This document shows positions 23,727 to 32,963 of a DNA stretch of 64,000 nucleotides, one piece after another. A program made the translations under genes and the position numbers. Under the pieces are notes generated by a model. The model did not search any database. It had not been told where the DNA came from and worked only from the letters and a program-made list of their open reading frames with translations. Where the stretch lies: assembly GCF_907164555.1 (NCBI RefSeq), contig NZ_CAJQZC010000008.1, forward strand, positions 186,001 through 250,000. Reading direction: 5' to 3'. This DNA comes from Paraburkholderia saeva. GTDB taxonomy: Bacteria; Pseudomonadota; Gammaproteobacteria; Burkholderiales; Burkholderiaceae. The first letter of the stretch is position 1. Each line of letters opens with the position of its first letter.

Positions 23727-26700
23727 ATGCTGACGAGCAATCTCTTCCTGTTATCGATCGGCGTGCTGACGCTGGTTGTCTGTGTCGTGCTGGGCGCGGT
23801 GCTTTACTTCGCCGCACATGGCGCGCGAACGAAGCCGGAGGGCGAGCGCAAGATCGTGCGTCTGCGCTCGGATTCGCTGCGCACGGCGTTCCGTCAGGCG
23901 GTCGAACTGATCGAAGGCAATATCGCGTCGCGCGCGGAGCGCTACAACGTGCCGTGGATCATGGTGCTCAACGAAGGCGACGAACGCCAGCCGCTGCCGA
24001 TCGCGCAATCCGGTGTGGCGAGCGCGCTGGGTGCCGATGCGTCGAGCGCGGCGTCGACGCAGGGCATCGCGTGGAATTTCTTCGACCGCGGCGTGGTGAT
24101 CGACATCAAGGCCGCGTGGCTCGGCTCGCCCGACGACGACGGCGACGAAAAGCCGTGGGACGAATTCCTCGGCCTGTGCCGCAGCTATCGTCCGCAACGG
24201 CCATTCGACAGCGTCGTCGTGACCGTGCCGGCAGACATGCTGCTGGCCGGCGACACCGATGCGCAGCTCGAACTGGTGCGTCGCGCGAAACTTGCGCACC
24301 GCCGGCTGTGGCTCGCGCAAAACCGCTTCGCGGTGCGCTTCGCCGTCTACGTCGTGGTGACCGGTTGCGAGGCGCTGCCTGGATTTGCCGCGTTCGCGCG
24401 GGCGCTGCCCGAGTCGATGCGCTCGAGCATGCTGGGCTGGTCTTCGCCGTACGACCTGTCGACGACATATCAGCCTGACTGGATCGACACCGCGATGGCC
24501 TGCATGACAGGCGCGGTCTCCGATGCGACCGCTGAGCTGTTCGCGCTCGCGCCGGGCGATCAGGACGCACGCGCGTTTCTGATGCTGCCTTCGCGTATCG
24601 AGGGCCTGCGTGCGCAACTGCAACGCTATGTGGAAGAACTGCTGCGCCCGAGCGCATATCACGAGCCGTTCTTCTTCCGCGGTATCTATCTCACGGGCGA
24701 CAGCAGCGAAATTGCGCAGGACGGCGTCGCGCTGACCGGCGACGCAGCTGGCGCAGGCGAAGGTCTCGATGCAGCCCTCGTGGCCGACGCCGACGGTCGT
24801 GGCGCGCTGGACGGGTCGACGCGTGACGCGTTGGTGCTGTACGAGGAGCGTGCGAATCGCGTCGAACCGCTCTTCGGCGCGGGTGGTGAGCGCGGCGACC
24901 GTCACGATCGCAACGATCGCAACGAAGCCGGCGACATGCTCAACGAGCTGATGCTCCAGCCGGCGTTTCTGCGCGACCTGTTCGAAAAGAAAATCTTCGC
25001 TGAATACGGGCTGACCCGGCCGTCGCGTTCGCAGCATCTGTCACGGCCAGTGGTGCACCGGGCGTTGCGCTGGGGCGGTATCGTGCTGCTCGGCGGCTGG
25101 GGTATCGGCCTCGTCGCGGCGAGCTGGCAACTGCACTACCGCAACGTCGAACTGGTGGCGGCGCTTGGCGAACTGCACAGCGTCGGGCAGCAGCGCGCGA
25201 TGGCCGCGCAGCATACGCAGGATTTGTCGCCCGACTGGTACCGGCGCGAGGCGCTCTCGCTGATCGCGATGAACCAGCGGCTCGCGGCCGAGACCTCGTC
25301 GTCGTTCTTCATGCCGGGTTCGTGGAGCCTCTTCGACGATCTCGACCGGCGCGTGCGGGACCGCTTCGAGCAGGCGTTCGGCGATGTCGCGGTCACCGCG
25401 ATCCAGCGCGAACTGCTTGCGCGCGTGAGCCAGCTGACGGGCGTCGGCCGCGATCCGTCCAGCGGCCAGCTGATTACCGGCGACGACTGCATCGCGCCGG
25501 AAGGCATGGACTCAGCCCAGCGACAGCCAGGCAGTCTTTCCGTCGACGACCTGCCCGAGCTGCGGGCGATGCAGCGCTACGTGGGTTCAATCGATCAGCT
25601 CGACGCGACCTTACGCGCGTTGCAGCAGCTGCAGCGGCCCGACCCCCGAAATGCCGAAGCGCTCCGGCTTGTGGTGCGCTACACGCTCGGCGCGGAACTG
25701 CAGGGCAACGTGTCGGGCAGCCTGCCGTTTTTCTATCGCGATCCCGACGGCGGCCGGAGCTACGCGGGCGACGCTACCACCCTGACCGGCACCGGTCTGG
25801 CGGTCCTGCAACAGCCGGTGCGCTGCACGTTCGAGAAGGGCACGCAGCGGCTCGATGACCGGCTCTTCAGGAACAATGCGCTGCTCGTCGCGGAACGCGC
25901 GGTGAAGGATCATCTCGGCAATCTGTCGCTCGCCGGTACGGCCGGTGGCGACGCCGGCCAGATGACGGCGGACTACCGTTCGATCGTCGCGGGAATCAAC
26001 GCGCAGCAGGATCTGCTCGCCGCCGGCAAGGGCGCATGGATGCGGCGCGAACAGTTTTCGCCCGGTCCGGTATACGAGCGCCTGTTCGCGCAGGCCGCGC
26101 AAAACCGTCTGATCGGCGCCGAGATCGTCGCGCAGGATCGCGACCGGTCGGGCACCGCGTTCCAGGTGTTCAGAAGCGAACTGGTGCAGCGTTTCGGCGG
26201 CCCCGACAGCGGCGTGGTGTGGCTCGACAAGGACGGCCGCTACGCCCTTGCACCGGGGCGCGTTGCACTGCGCGACGGTCTGACGGCGCTCCTGAACCAG
26301 CCGTTCATGGCCGCACCGCGTGATCTTGCTTTGCCGGTTTTGCCGGAGGGCGCGGTGATCGTGTGGGACCGCGCGCAACTCGACAAGGCGTTGACGCTTG
26401 GCGACACGCGCAAGCGCTTCCTGGCGGAAGGGCTGACCGGCTTGCCCACGGCCGCTCAGCCCGCGATCGGGCAGGCGCTCGATATGCAGTTCGCGCGCCT
26501 TGCGACCGACGCCGTCGCTGCTGCGGCGACCGTGACACCCGTGCAGGGCGATCCGGACAGCGCAAGTTTCGACGCAGCGAATGCGCGTCTCGTCAGGATC
26601 AAGGCGATGCTGGCCGAGATGGGCGCGAACGCGCGCATCGAAGACCTCGACATGCTGGTCTCGCGCGACGCGCTCGCGCATCTGCGCGCGGTCGACGACG

Positions 26701-27965
26701 CGCTGACGCAGGCCGAGCTCTACGCAACGCGGCCCGCGGCGACGTCCGACGGCGTGCGGCCCCCGCGTTCGCTGCTGGTTGCCGCCTTTGGTGTGCCCGA
26801 TGCGGCGGGGCTCGCGCCTTATCTCGCGCAGCAGTCCGCACGTGCGCTGGCGCTCGGGCACGAGGCATCGTTTTATCTGGCCGCGCTCGATGCAACGGAT
26901 CTTGCGACGCCGCTTGCCCAGCGCTGGCAGGCCATCAATCGCGATCTGGAGCGATACCAGCTGAAAAACCCCAACAGCAGTCTGCTGAATCTCGAGCAGT
27001 TCGTGCAGACGGTAGCGGCCGAGCAGGGCGACGGCGGCTGCATGGAGAAGTTCGCCGCACGTCCTTCCGCGAGCGGCGGCGACGACTACTTCGCGCAGCG
27101 CCACGCGCAGCTCTACGACAAGCTGCTCGCGACCTGCAGCCGCGGCTACACATTCGACCTGCGCCAGCAATGGGGTGACTTTTCGACGGCATTCAACCGC
27201 TCGGTCGCCGGGCGTCAACCGTTCGGCGGCGCGATTCCCGTGCGCGAGGACGGCTCCGCCAGCGCCGACTTCGGCGAACTCGGCGGCGTGCTGAAACGCT
27301 ACCAGGGCGTATCGGCCACGTTTGTCGCAGCGCGCGGTACGACTGGCGTACGCAGCAACGTGGCCGGGGTGCCGGTGCGTCAGTTCGTCGATAACTTCAA
27401 CCACGTGCGCACGCTGCTCGCGCCGCTCTATCCGTCGGACGCCGGCGCACCGACCGGCTATGACGTCGGCGTAGAGTTCCGCGCGAGTCGCGACGGCGAG
27501 ATCGCCGGCAATCAGGTGATCGACTGGACGTTGACGTTCGGCGCCCAGAGCGTGTCGATGCGTGATGCGCCTCATCCATTGCACTGGGACTACGGTATGC
27601 CCGTGGTGCTGACGCTGCGCTTCGCGAAGGACTCGCCGCTCGTCGCGCTTAACGATCCGCAGCAGCGCGCGCTGTCGACCGATGGCCGCACGCTGACGTG
27701 GCAGTTCAACGATCCGTGGGCGCTGATTACGGCGATTTCGCGCCAGCGTGTGGCGGATTCGAGCTTGCGCGCCGATGCCGCGTCGCAGTTACTGCGGCTT
27801 GAATTTCCGCTTGGCGCGGCGAACCCGACCGATGCGCCGTTGCTGCCCAAAGAGTCGCGAGGGCGGGTCTTTCTGCGCGTCACGCTGATGCCCGCCGGTC
27901 GCAAGACGCCATTGCCCTGGCCGCGCAGTTTCCCGACACGCGCGCCCGAATGGAGTGCCCTATGA
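23727..27965 (+). CDS. tssM: T6SS membrane complex protein TssM (IcmF family) without nucleotide-binding motifs
   Basis: A 1412-aa inner-membrane protein that spans the envelope with TssJ and TssL. Membrane segments lie at about residues 5-30 and 450-472. A long periplasmic part follows, ending in the conserved TssM C-terminal beta domain (LRFAKDSPLVALNDPQQRALS, LTWQFNDPWALI). Where other TssM/IcmF proteins have a P-loop (GxxGxGKT) after 'PWY/F', this one reads PWIMVLNEGDERQPLPIAQSG. The Walker B site reads GVVIDIKAAWL instead of LLDTAGRY. The cytoplasmic domain is therefore unlikely to bind nucleotide. It overlaps tssA by 4 bp. Confidence 0.93.
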   Translation: MLTSNLFLLSIGVLTLVVCVVLGAVLYFAAHGARTKPEGERKIVRLRSDSLRTAFRQAVELIEGNIASRAERYNVPWIMVLNEGDERQPLPIAQSGVASALGADASSAASTQGIAWNFFDRGVVIDIKAAWLGSPDDDGDEKPWDEFLGLCRSYRPQRPFDSVVVTVPADMLLAGDTDAQLELVRRAKLAHRRLWLAQNRFAVRFAVYVVVTGCEALPGFAAFARALPESMRSSMLGWSSPYDLSTTYQPDWIDTAMACMTGAVSDATAELFALAPGDQDARAFLMLPSRIEGLRAQLQRYVEELLRPSAYHEPFFFRGIYLTGDSSEIAQDGVALTGDAAGAGEGLDAALVADADGRGALDGSTRDALVLYEERANRVEPLFGAGGERGDRHDRNDRNEAGDMLNELMLQPAFLRDLFEKKIFAEYGLTRPSRSQHLSRPVVHRALRWGGIVLLGGWGIGLVAASWQLHYRNVELVAALGELHSVGQQRAMAAQHTQDLSPDWYRREALSLIAMNQRLAAETSSSFFMPGSWSLFDDLDRRVRDRFEQAFGDVAVTAIQRELLARVSQLTGVGRDPSSGQLITGDDCIAPEGMDSAQRQPGSLSVDDLPELRAMQRYVGSIDQLDATLRALQQLQRPDPRNAEALRLVVRYTLGAELQGNVSGSLPFFYRDPDGGRSYAGDATTLTGTGLAVLQQPVRCTFEKGTQRLDDRLFRNNALLVAERAVKDHLGNLSLAGTAGGDAGQMTADYRSIVAGINAQQDLLAAGKGAWMRREQFSPGPVYERLFAQAAQNRLIGAEIVAQDRDRSGTAFQVFRSELVQRFGGPDSGVVWLDKDGRYALAPGRVALRDGLTALLNQPFMAAPRDLALPVLPEGAVIVWDRAQLDKALTLGDTRKRFLAEGLTGLPTAAQPAIGQALDMQFARLATDAVAAAATVTPVQGDPDSASFDAANARLVRIKAMLAEMGANARIEDLDMLVSRDALAHLRAVDDALTQAELYATRPAATSDGVRPPRSLLVAAFGVPDAAGLAPYLAQQSARALALGHEASFYLAALDATDLATPLAQRWQAINRDLERYQLKNPNSSLLNLEQFVQTVAAEQGDGGCMEKFAARPSASGGDDYFAQRHAQLYDKLLATCSRGYTFDLRQQWGDFSTAFNRSVAGRQPFGGAIPVREDGSASADFGELGGVLKRYQGVSATFVAARGTTGVRSNVAGVPVRQFVDNFNHVRTLLAPLYPSDAGAPTGYDVGVEFRASRDGEIAGNQVIDWTLTFGAQSVSMRDAPHPLHWDYGMPVVLTLRFAKDSPLVALNDPQQRALSTDGRTLTWQFNDPWALITAISRQRVADSSLRADAASQLLRLEFPLGAANPTDAPLLPKESRGRVFLRVTLMPAGRKTPLPWPRSFPTRAPEWSAL

Positions 27966-29095
27966 ACGCGATCCACACGACAGACCTGGCGCAGACGTTT
28001 CCGGTCGATCCCGATGCACTGCTCGCCGCCGTGCCCGGCGAAGATCCGGCCGGCCTCGCGTTGCGCTACGACCCGCTGTATCAGGCGATCCGCAACGCGC
28101 GCGAGGAAGACGACCACACGCTGCCGATGGGCGAATGGGAGCGGCCGCTCGTCAAGGCTGACTGGAAGCGCGTCGCTTCCCTGTGCAGCGACGCGTTTCA
28201 GCATCGCAGCAAGGACTTTCAGCTCGCTGCGTGGTTGTGCGAAGCGTGGACGCAGCTGCATGGTGTCGACGGTTTTCTCGCGGGCACGCGTCTGATGACG
28301 GCGCTGGCAGAGCGCTACTGGGACAGCGCGCATCCGCGAATCGAAGACGGCGATGTGGACCCGCGCTGCGCGCCGTTTGCGTGGACCAACGAAGTATTTC
28401 CGCAGGTGCTGTCGTTGCATGTGCCGTTGCTCATGATCGATGCGAACGAGCCCGAGACGATCAGTCTCGATCGCTGGGAGCGCAGCGCGGTCGCGCCCGC
28501 AGTGGAGGACGACGAGGGCGCAGCCGTCCTCACCCGTGAGCTGATTCTGAATGCGGCGGCGTTGCGGCCGGCGCGTACGGCGCTGGTTCATATGCACCGG
28601 CAGCTGGAGGCGGCGAGCGTGCAGTGGGCCGCGCTCGCCGCATCGGTCGATGCGCGTCTGGGCGACTCGGCCCCGAGTCTCGCGCGGGTGTCGGCGGCGC
28701 TCGAGCGCCTGCTGCGTGCGGTGACCGCTTTGCTCGGGCCGCAGGGTGTGCAGGGTATGGAGGCGTCAGGCGAGCCGCCCGCATCGCAGGTTGCCGCCTC
28801 CGGCGCGCTCATGCCGTTATCCGCGGCAGATGTCCCGATGGCAGCGCCAGATTCGCGGCTTGCGTGCGCGGAGACGGTCGCCTTTGACGCAACGATCGCG
28901 GGCCGCGATCACGCTTATCAGATGCTGGCCAGGATCGCCGACTATCTGGCGCAGCAGGAACCCCATAGCCCGACCCCGTATCTGCTCAAGCGTGCAGTGG
29001 TGTGGGGGCGTCTGCCGCTTCCCGAACTGATGCGCGAAGTCGCGCGTGAAGAAGGCGGTGTTAGCCGCTATCTGTCGATGCTTGGACTCGACTAA
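27962..29095 (+). CDS. tssA: T6SS protein TssA (ImpA_N domain)
   Basis: A 377-aa cytoplasmic protein that helps assemble and position the baseplate and sheath. The ImpA_N domain is clear: GEDPAGLALRYDPLYQAIRNARE, WKRVASLCSDAFQHRSKDFQLAAWLCEAW, LMTALAERYWDSAHP. The C-terminal half is variable and ends in a short conserved segment, PHSPTPYLLKRAVVWGRLPLPELMREV. The start at 27962 overlaps the tssM stop (ATGA). An uncharacterised gene follows after 14 bp. Confidence 0.92.
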   Translation: MNAIHTTDLAQTFPVDPDALLAAVPGEDPAGLALRYDPLYQAIRNAREEDDHTLPMGEWERPLVKADWKRVASLCSDAFQHRSKDFQLAAWLCEAWTQLHGVDGFLAGTRLMTALAERYWDSAHPRIEDGDVDPRCAPFAWTNEVFPQVLSLHVPLLMIDANEPETISLDRWERSAVAPAVEDDEGAAVLTRELILNAAALRPARTALVHMHRQLEAASVQWAALAASVDARLGDSAPSLARVSAALERLLRAVTALLGPQGVQGMEASGEPPASQVAASGALMPLSAADVPMAAPDSRLACAETVAFDATIAGRDHAYQMLARIADYLAQQEPHSPTPYLLKRAVVWGRLPLPELMREVAREEGGVSRYLSMLGLD

Positions 29096-29109
29096 CGGAG
29101 ATCTGGAAC

Positions 29110-30291
29110 ATGCTGAACACTCAATACCAGGCGTTTAAAACCGCGACGGACAAGAGCTATGCGATGTTGAGAGCGCGTGGCAGCAACATCCGGGCGGTGG
29201 ATACCGCATTGAAAGCGTACTGGAAAGAAATGAACGGGACGGCCAATTCGACCCGCGAAATCGCCCGTCTTAACGATATCGTTATCGCGTGCAAGGACTG
29301 GCTGAAGCTAAAGCGGGGCAAGTCGGAGTTCCGCACCACGACCTTCACTCATACAGAAGAAGTGCGAACGCTGTTCATCGCGCGCAGGACTGCGATCGCC
29401 AATCTGGGTACCGAGGCGGTGCGCGAACTCTACGCGCGTTTGCAGGCCCTCGGCATCATGACCGCTGACCTGCGCGGCCGGCTCCATTTCGACAAGCACA
29501 AGCTGGCCGTACTCGGTTCCGGCGTGCAACTGGGCGCGCGTGCGCCGAACGTCAGACCCCTGCAGCCAATGGGCGCCGATTATCAGAACGAGCGTCTCTC
29601 ATATCTGACGTCAAACAAAACGCAGGCGATATCCGGCAGCGGCGTGCACGCCACGCATGACTATCTCACCAAGGGTCTCGCGGCTAACCAGGCGATTTCG
29701 CTTCCGCGTGACCGCACAAGACGCGATCAGGCGATCGCCGTCGCCGCGAAGGATGTTCACAATCTGACGCTCGACGACTTCCAGATTCTCGACGAAATCG
29801 GCCGGCTGAACATGACGTCGGGCGACGTGAACTATCTGAACAAGTCCGAGCGTTTGCAATACATCGCGATGGTCGGACCGGACGGGGCGCTATACGACAG
29901 CAACGACCAGAAGATCACGACGCATCAGTTCAAGGTGACGGCGTACGCGATGGATAGTTACGGAACGCTTTTCACCAAGGACGCCGATCCGCTTGGCGAT
30001 GCGATGTTTTTCAACCACTCGTCCTTCAATGCGGGCAAGGACGTGATTTCCGCGGGCACCCTTGTAATCAGAGACGGCGTGCTGCGCACGATCGACAACA
30101 ACAGCGGTCACTACAAGCCCACGCGCGACAATCTCCATAACTGTCTCGATGTCCTCGCGAGTGAAGGGCTGAATCTCGCGTGGGCGATTGTCAATCTTTA
30201 TGTGTGGGTCGACGGCGTCAAGCAGGAGCACCGCTATTACGCCAGCGAATTCCTGAGGAACCCGAATGGCAGGCCGAGCCGGATAACCTGA
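29110..30291 (+). CDS. Unassigned 393-aa protein at the end of the T6SS operon, effector candidate
   Basis: No domain can be named with certainty. The N-terminal 130 residues are helical and charged, without signal peptide or membrane span. The C-terminal third contains a compact block, FNHSSFNAGKDVISAGTLVI at 301-320 followed by RDGVLRTIDNNSGHYKPTRD at 321-340. The pattern HSSF-x-AG-x4-AG...DG-x-L...SGHY-x-P recurs, to my recollection, in many uncharacterised bacterial and fungal proteins. His303, His334 and Tyr335 are potential active-site residues. Position (14 bp after tssA, good site GGAG) implies co-transcription with the T6SS. Effector or accessory function is inference. No immunity gene is evident directly downstream. 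Confidence 0.6.
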   Translation: MLNTQYQAFKTATDKSYAMLRARGSNIRAVDTALKAYWKEMNGTANSTREIARLNDIVIACKDWLKLKRGKSEFRTTTFTHTEEVRTLFIARRTAIANLGTEAVRELYARLQALGIMTADLRGRLHFDKHKLAVLGSGVQLGARAPNVRPLQPMGADYQNERLSYLTSNKTQAISGSGVHATHDYLTKGLAANQAISLPRDRTRRDQAIAVAAKDVHNLTLDDFQILDEIGRLNMTSGDVNYLNKSERLQYIAMVGPDGALYDSNDQKITTHQFKVTAYAMDSYGTLFTKDADPLGDAMFFNHSSFNAGKDVISAGTLVIRDGVLRTIDNNSGHYKPTRDNLHNCLDVLASEGLNLAWAIVNLYVWVDGVKQEHRYYASEFLRNPNGRPSRIT

Positions 30292-30354
30292 TTCGCTGCG
30301 CACGCGTTTCTGGGCCGACCTTTGCCGGGCCATCGAGATGCCTGCAAGGTGTCG

Positions 30355-30948
30355 GACAGTCTGACCGGGCAATACCCGGTTGGCGTTGCAGCAAACTATG
30401 CTGCGGGTCCGCTCACGCTTGCTGGCGGATACTTCCGTTCCGATAATGGAAACGGCGCTCAATCGACAAGAGGAACAGGCAGCGCAACGGGCATCTTCTT
30501 TACACCCGTCAATTCGGCGTACTCGAGTGCAGGCAGGTTCAACATTGCGCGAACTGGAGTCGCATTCAATGCGGGTAATGTGACGGTCGGTGGGTACTAC
30601 AGTTTCTCCGGGTACTTGCCGGACGGCTTCTCGACATTTTCGCAAGCGGAGCGCTATAACAACGGCGAGGTGTTTGTCTTCTGGCAGGCGACGCCTGCGA
30701 CCTCGTTCGAACTGGGATACGACTACCTGAAGTCGCATGGTGACTCATCGGCAACCTGTCATCAGCTGACGCTTGCGGCCGACTACCTTCCTGGCAAGCG
30801 TACCGATCTCTACGCGTCGGCGAGTTACGGTCATGCATCCGGTTCGAACGGAAGTGGGGCGGCACAGGCTGTGATCGCGGATTCGTACGCCGATCCGGGG
30901 ACATCTCACCAGGAGCTTCTCATAGTCGGAATCCGGCACAGGTTTTGA
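30355..30948 (+). pseudogene. Gram-negative porin, C-terminal fragment
   Basis: About 195 residues match the C-terminal half of Burkholderia-type trimeric porins: VGVAANYAAGPLTLAGGYF, GNVTVGGYYSFSG, ATSFELGYDYLKSHG, LAADYLPGKRTDLYASASYG, and the terminal strand ending in VGIRHRF with the C-terminal Phe used by the BAM complex. The signal peptide, N-terminal strands and loop 3 are missing, and sequence before about 30355 does not look like porin. With no start or secretion signal it should be non-functional. Other porin sequences lie at 39298 (intact) and 63048 (fragment). Confidence 0.8.
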
Positions 30949-31346
30949 TCCGCGTGATGGATCGGAATGGAGCGTGAGATAGTCCCATATGCGGAAAAGA
31001 CGGCGAGATGCACGGGTCACCAAGCCGGAAATTGATGCGACGATTCCCGGGTTTGTGGCCGCAATACGAACATCCGCGCCTTGACCCGAACGGGAATCGG
31101 TCGCAACCCGGAGGGCAAGCGCGCACAAGGCAGCAAAACCGTCCGCAGGCGCTAGCGGTTCCGGCCATCCCGCGGATGCGAATGGCCACGGACCCTGAAG
31201 ACACGCGTTGTCGAAGGGGCGAACCGATTGACTTGAACGACTGTAATGGCACGAAGCGTGCGCATAGCTATTCCGGCAGGTTCCGGAGTCTTCCTGCCGA
31301 TGGGGTTGCGAGGGCGTGCCATGCGCACATGCTCCGGAAAAGCACC
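30949..31346. other. Intergenic region without recognised genes
   Basis: About 400 bp between the porin fragment and the 3' end of the convergent aminotransferase gene. Several short frames are open on both strands, but none has a recognisable product or good start. No clear hairpin with a T-tract was seen. Confidence 0.5.
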
Positions 31347-32474
31347 CTAAAGAATACTGTCCAACGCCTTTGCGAGCCTGGCGACCGCGCCATCGACGTC
31401 ATGCAGTTTGTCCAGGCCAAATAGTCCGACGCGGAAGGTCTTGAAGTCCGCAGGCTCGTCGCATTGAAGGGGAACCCCGGGCGCGATCTGCAAGCCCGCA
31501 TCGGCGAATTTCTTGCCCGATCGTATGCCGTCATCGTCCGTGTAGCTGACCACGACGCCCGGAGCCTGAAAGCCTTCGGCCGCCACGCTTCTGAAACCCT
31601 TGGCCTCCAGGAGTGAGCGAACGCGCTTGCCGAGTTCAACCTGCTCCGCTCTCACTTTGTCGAAGCCATATGCCTCGGTTTCCTTCATGACGTCGCGCAG
31701 CGTCGCGAGACTGTCCGTGGGCATCGTGGCGTGGTAAGCGAACCCGCCGTTCTCGTAGGCTTCCATGATCTGCAGCCACTTGCGAAGATCGCAGGCGAAA
31801 CTGGTGCTGGTTGTTGCGTCGATTCTTTCGCGGGCGAGAGGGCTGAGCATGACCAGTGCGCAGCAGGGTGACGCGCTCCATCCCTTTTGCGGCGCGCTGA
31901 TCAGGACATCGACGCCACTGGCCTGCATATCCACCCAGACCGTACCGGAGGCGATGCAATCCAGTACAAACATGCCGCCAACGTCATGAACAGCGTCGGA
32001 CACAGCGCGCAAATACGCATCAGGCAGCATCATCCCGGATGCGGTTTCGACATGCGGCGCAAAGACCAGATCCGGCCTGTTTTCCCTGATCGCAGCGACC
32101 ACTTCTTCGATCGGAGCCGGTGCCCAGGCGGCCTGCCTTCCTTGTTCGACCGGACGCGCCTTCAACACCATCGATTCAGACGGAATGCTGCCCATGTCGA
32201 AAATCTGCGACCAGCGGAAGCTGAACCAGCCATTGCGGATGACCAGACACTTCCTGTTCGTCGCGAACTGCCGCGCGACGGCTTCCATGCCGAAGGTCCC
32301 GCTGCCCGGGACGACAATCGCCGATTTCGCGTTGTAGACCTTTTTCAGGGTACCGGAAATATCGCGTACGACGCCTTGAAAGAGCTGCGACATATGGTTG
32401 ATTGATCGGTCGGTGTAAACGACTGAATATTCGAGGAGTCCCTCGCGATCGACATCGGGGAGTAAGCCTGGCAC
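31347..32474 (-). CDS. Class V aminotransferase (alanine-glyoxylate / serine-pyruvate aminotransferase type)
   Basis: A 375-aa PLP enzyme of fold type I. It carries the N-terminal MPGLLPDVDREGLLEYSVVYTDRSINHMS block, the phosphate-binding region VPGSGTFGMEAVARQF, the aspartate of VLDCIASGTVWVDMQ and the PLP lysine in SAPQKGWS. The frame is open farther upstream, but GTG at 32474 has an excellent ribosome site (CCGGAGGC, 5 bp away) and the upstream translation is Cys/Arg-rich and unlike protein. Substrates cannot be fixed; 2-oxo acid/amino acid pairs such as Ala/glyoxylate are usual. It is divergent from the MarR gene at 32964 with 489 bp between. Confidence 0.85.
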   Translation of the reverse strand: MPGLLPDVDREGLLEYSVVYTDRSINHMSQLFQGVVRDISGTLKKVYNAKSAIVVPGSGTFGMEAVARQFATNRKCLVIRNGWFSFRWSQIFDMGSIPSESMVLKARPVEQGRQAAWAPAPIEEVVAAIRENRPDLVFAPHVETASGMMLPDAYLRAVSDAVHDVGGMFVLDCIASGTVWVDMQASGVDVLISAPQKGWSASPCCALVMLSPLARERIDATTSTSFACDLRKWLQIMEAYENGGFAYHATMPTDSLATLRDVMKETEAYGFDKVRAEQVELGKRVRSLLEAKGFRSVAAEGFQAPGVVVSYTDDDGIRSGKKFADAGLQIAPGVPLQCDEPADFKTFRVGLFGLDKLHDVDGAVARLAKALDSIL

Positions 32475-32899
32475 GTTCGCCTCCGGTAATAGACGAATAA
32501 AGGAATCGAAAACAGATTCTAACGAAAGCCACCTGCAACGGCATCGGCCGAAATGCCCGTGACCCATCCAGCAGGTTTCGGCATGAATCAGCCGTCGAGC
32601 CACGCCGCCCGGGTTGCTCCAGCGGCAACAATCGGCACGATTGTGAACCTTTGCCGCGAAGCGTGGTAACAAAATGAAACTCCCGTCTTTCTTGTGGGAG
32701 TGTGCCATGAAGAAGACCGACGAATCCTGTGACGCGTACAACAAAGGCAGGCTGGTCGGCCAGACGCCACTGCGGACAAGTTATTGCTGCCCGTCGACGC
32801 ACATTCGGGGAGCGTCCGCTCGCAGCCGGGCCTCAGTGGTTCGTCGTCGCGTTGAGATGACCTCGAAGTCTGGTCGCGTCAGGCCATCTTCTGAAAGTC

Positions 32900-32928
32900 T
32901 TGACAAATGTTTCCATGGAAATCATAAT
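32900..32928 (+). promoter_or_regulatory. Sigma-70 promoter of the marR-type gene
   Basis: TTGACA at 32900-32905, a 17-bp spacer and CATAAT at 32923-32928: a perfect -35 and a 5/6 -10 box. The predicted start of transcription is around 32935, roughly 30 bp before the GTG start codon at 32964. The first operator palindrome fills the spacer and the second covers the start point. Confidence 0.8.
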
Positions 32929-32942
32929 GGTTTCCATGGAAA
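32910..32942. promoter_or_regulatory. Twin operator: two TTTCCATGGAAA palindromes 21 bp apart
   Basis: Two identical perfect 12-bp palindromes, TTTCCATGGAAA, lie at 32910-32921 and 32931-32942. Their 21-bp spacing puts them on the same face of the helix. They overlap the -35/-10 spacer and the start point of the promoter described above. This is the classic layout for autorepression by a dimeric MarR protein, here the product of the gene starting 22 bp downstream. Confidence 0.8.
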
Positions 32943-32963
32943 TTACATGGAAGGAAATTTTTC

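Larger units (their letters stand above)
32475..32963. other. Divergent intergenic region (aminotransferase / MarR) with operators and possible integrase scrap
   Basis: 489 bp. The right-hand 65 bp hold the MarR promoter and twin operators (listed separately). A plus-strand frame from the ATG at 32707 starts with MKKTDESCDAYNKGRLVGQ. The DAYNKGRLVGQ string resembles the start of a group of small tyrosine recombinases (integrases), but the match ends within about 20 residues. It is at most a scrap of a mobile-element gene. Confidence 0.35.

Noticed and set aside
25611..27584. A 657-codon minus-strand frame opposite tssM
   Set aside because: Antisense shadow of tssM; composition is unlike protein and no motif is seen.
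31399..32744. Longer start (32744) for the class V aminotransferase
   Set aside because: The 90 extra residues are Cys/Arg/Trp-rich and unlike the family, and GTG at 32474 has a near-perfect ribosome site.
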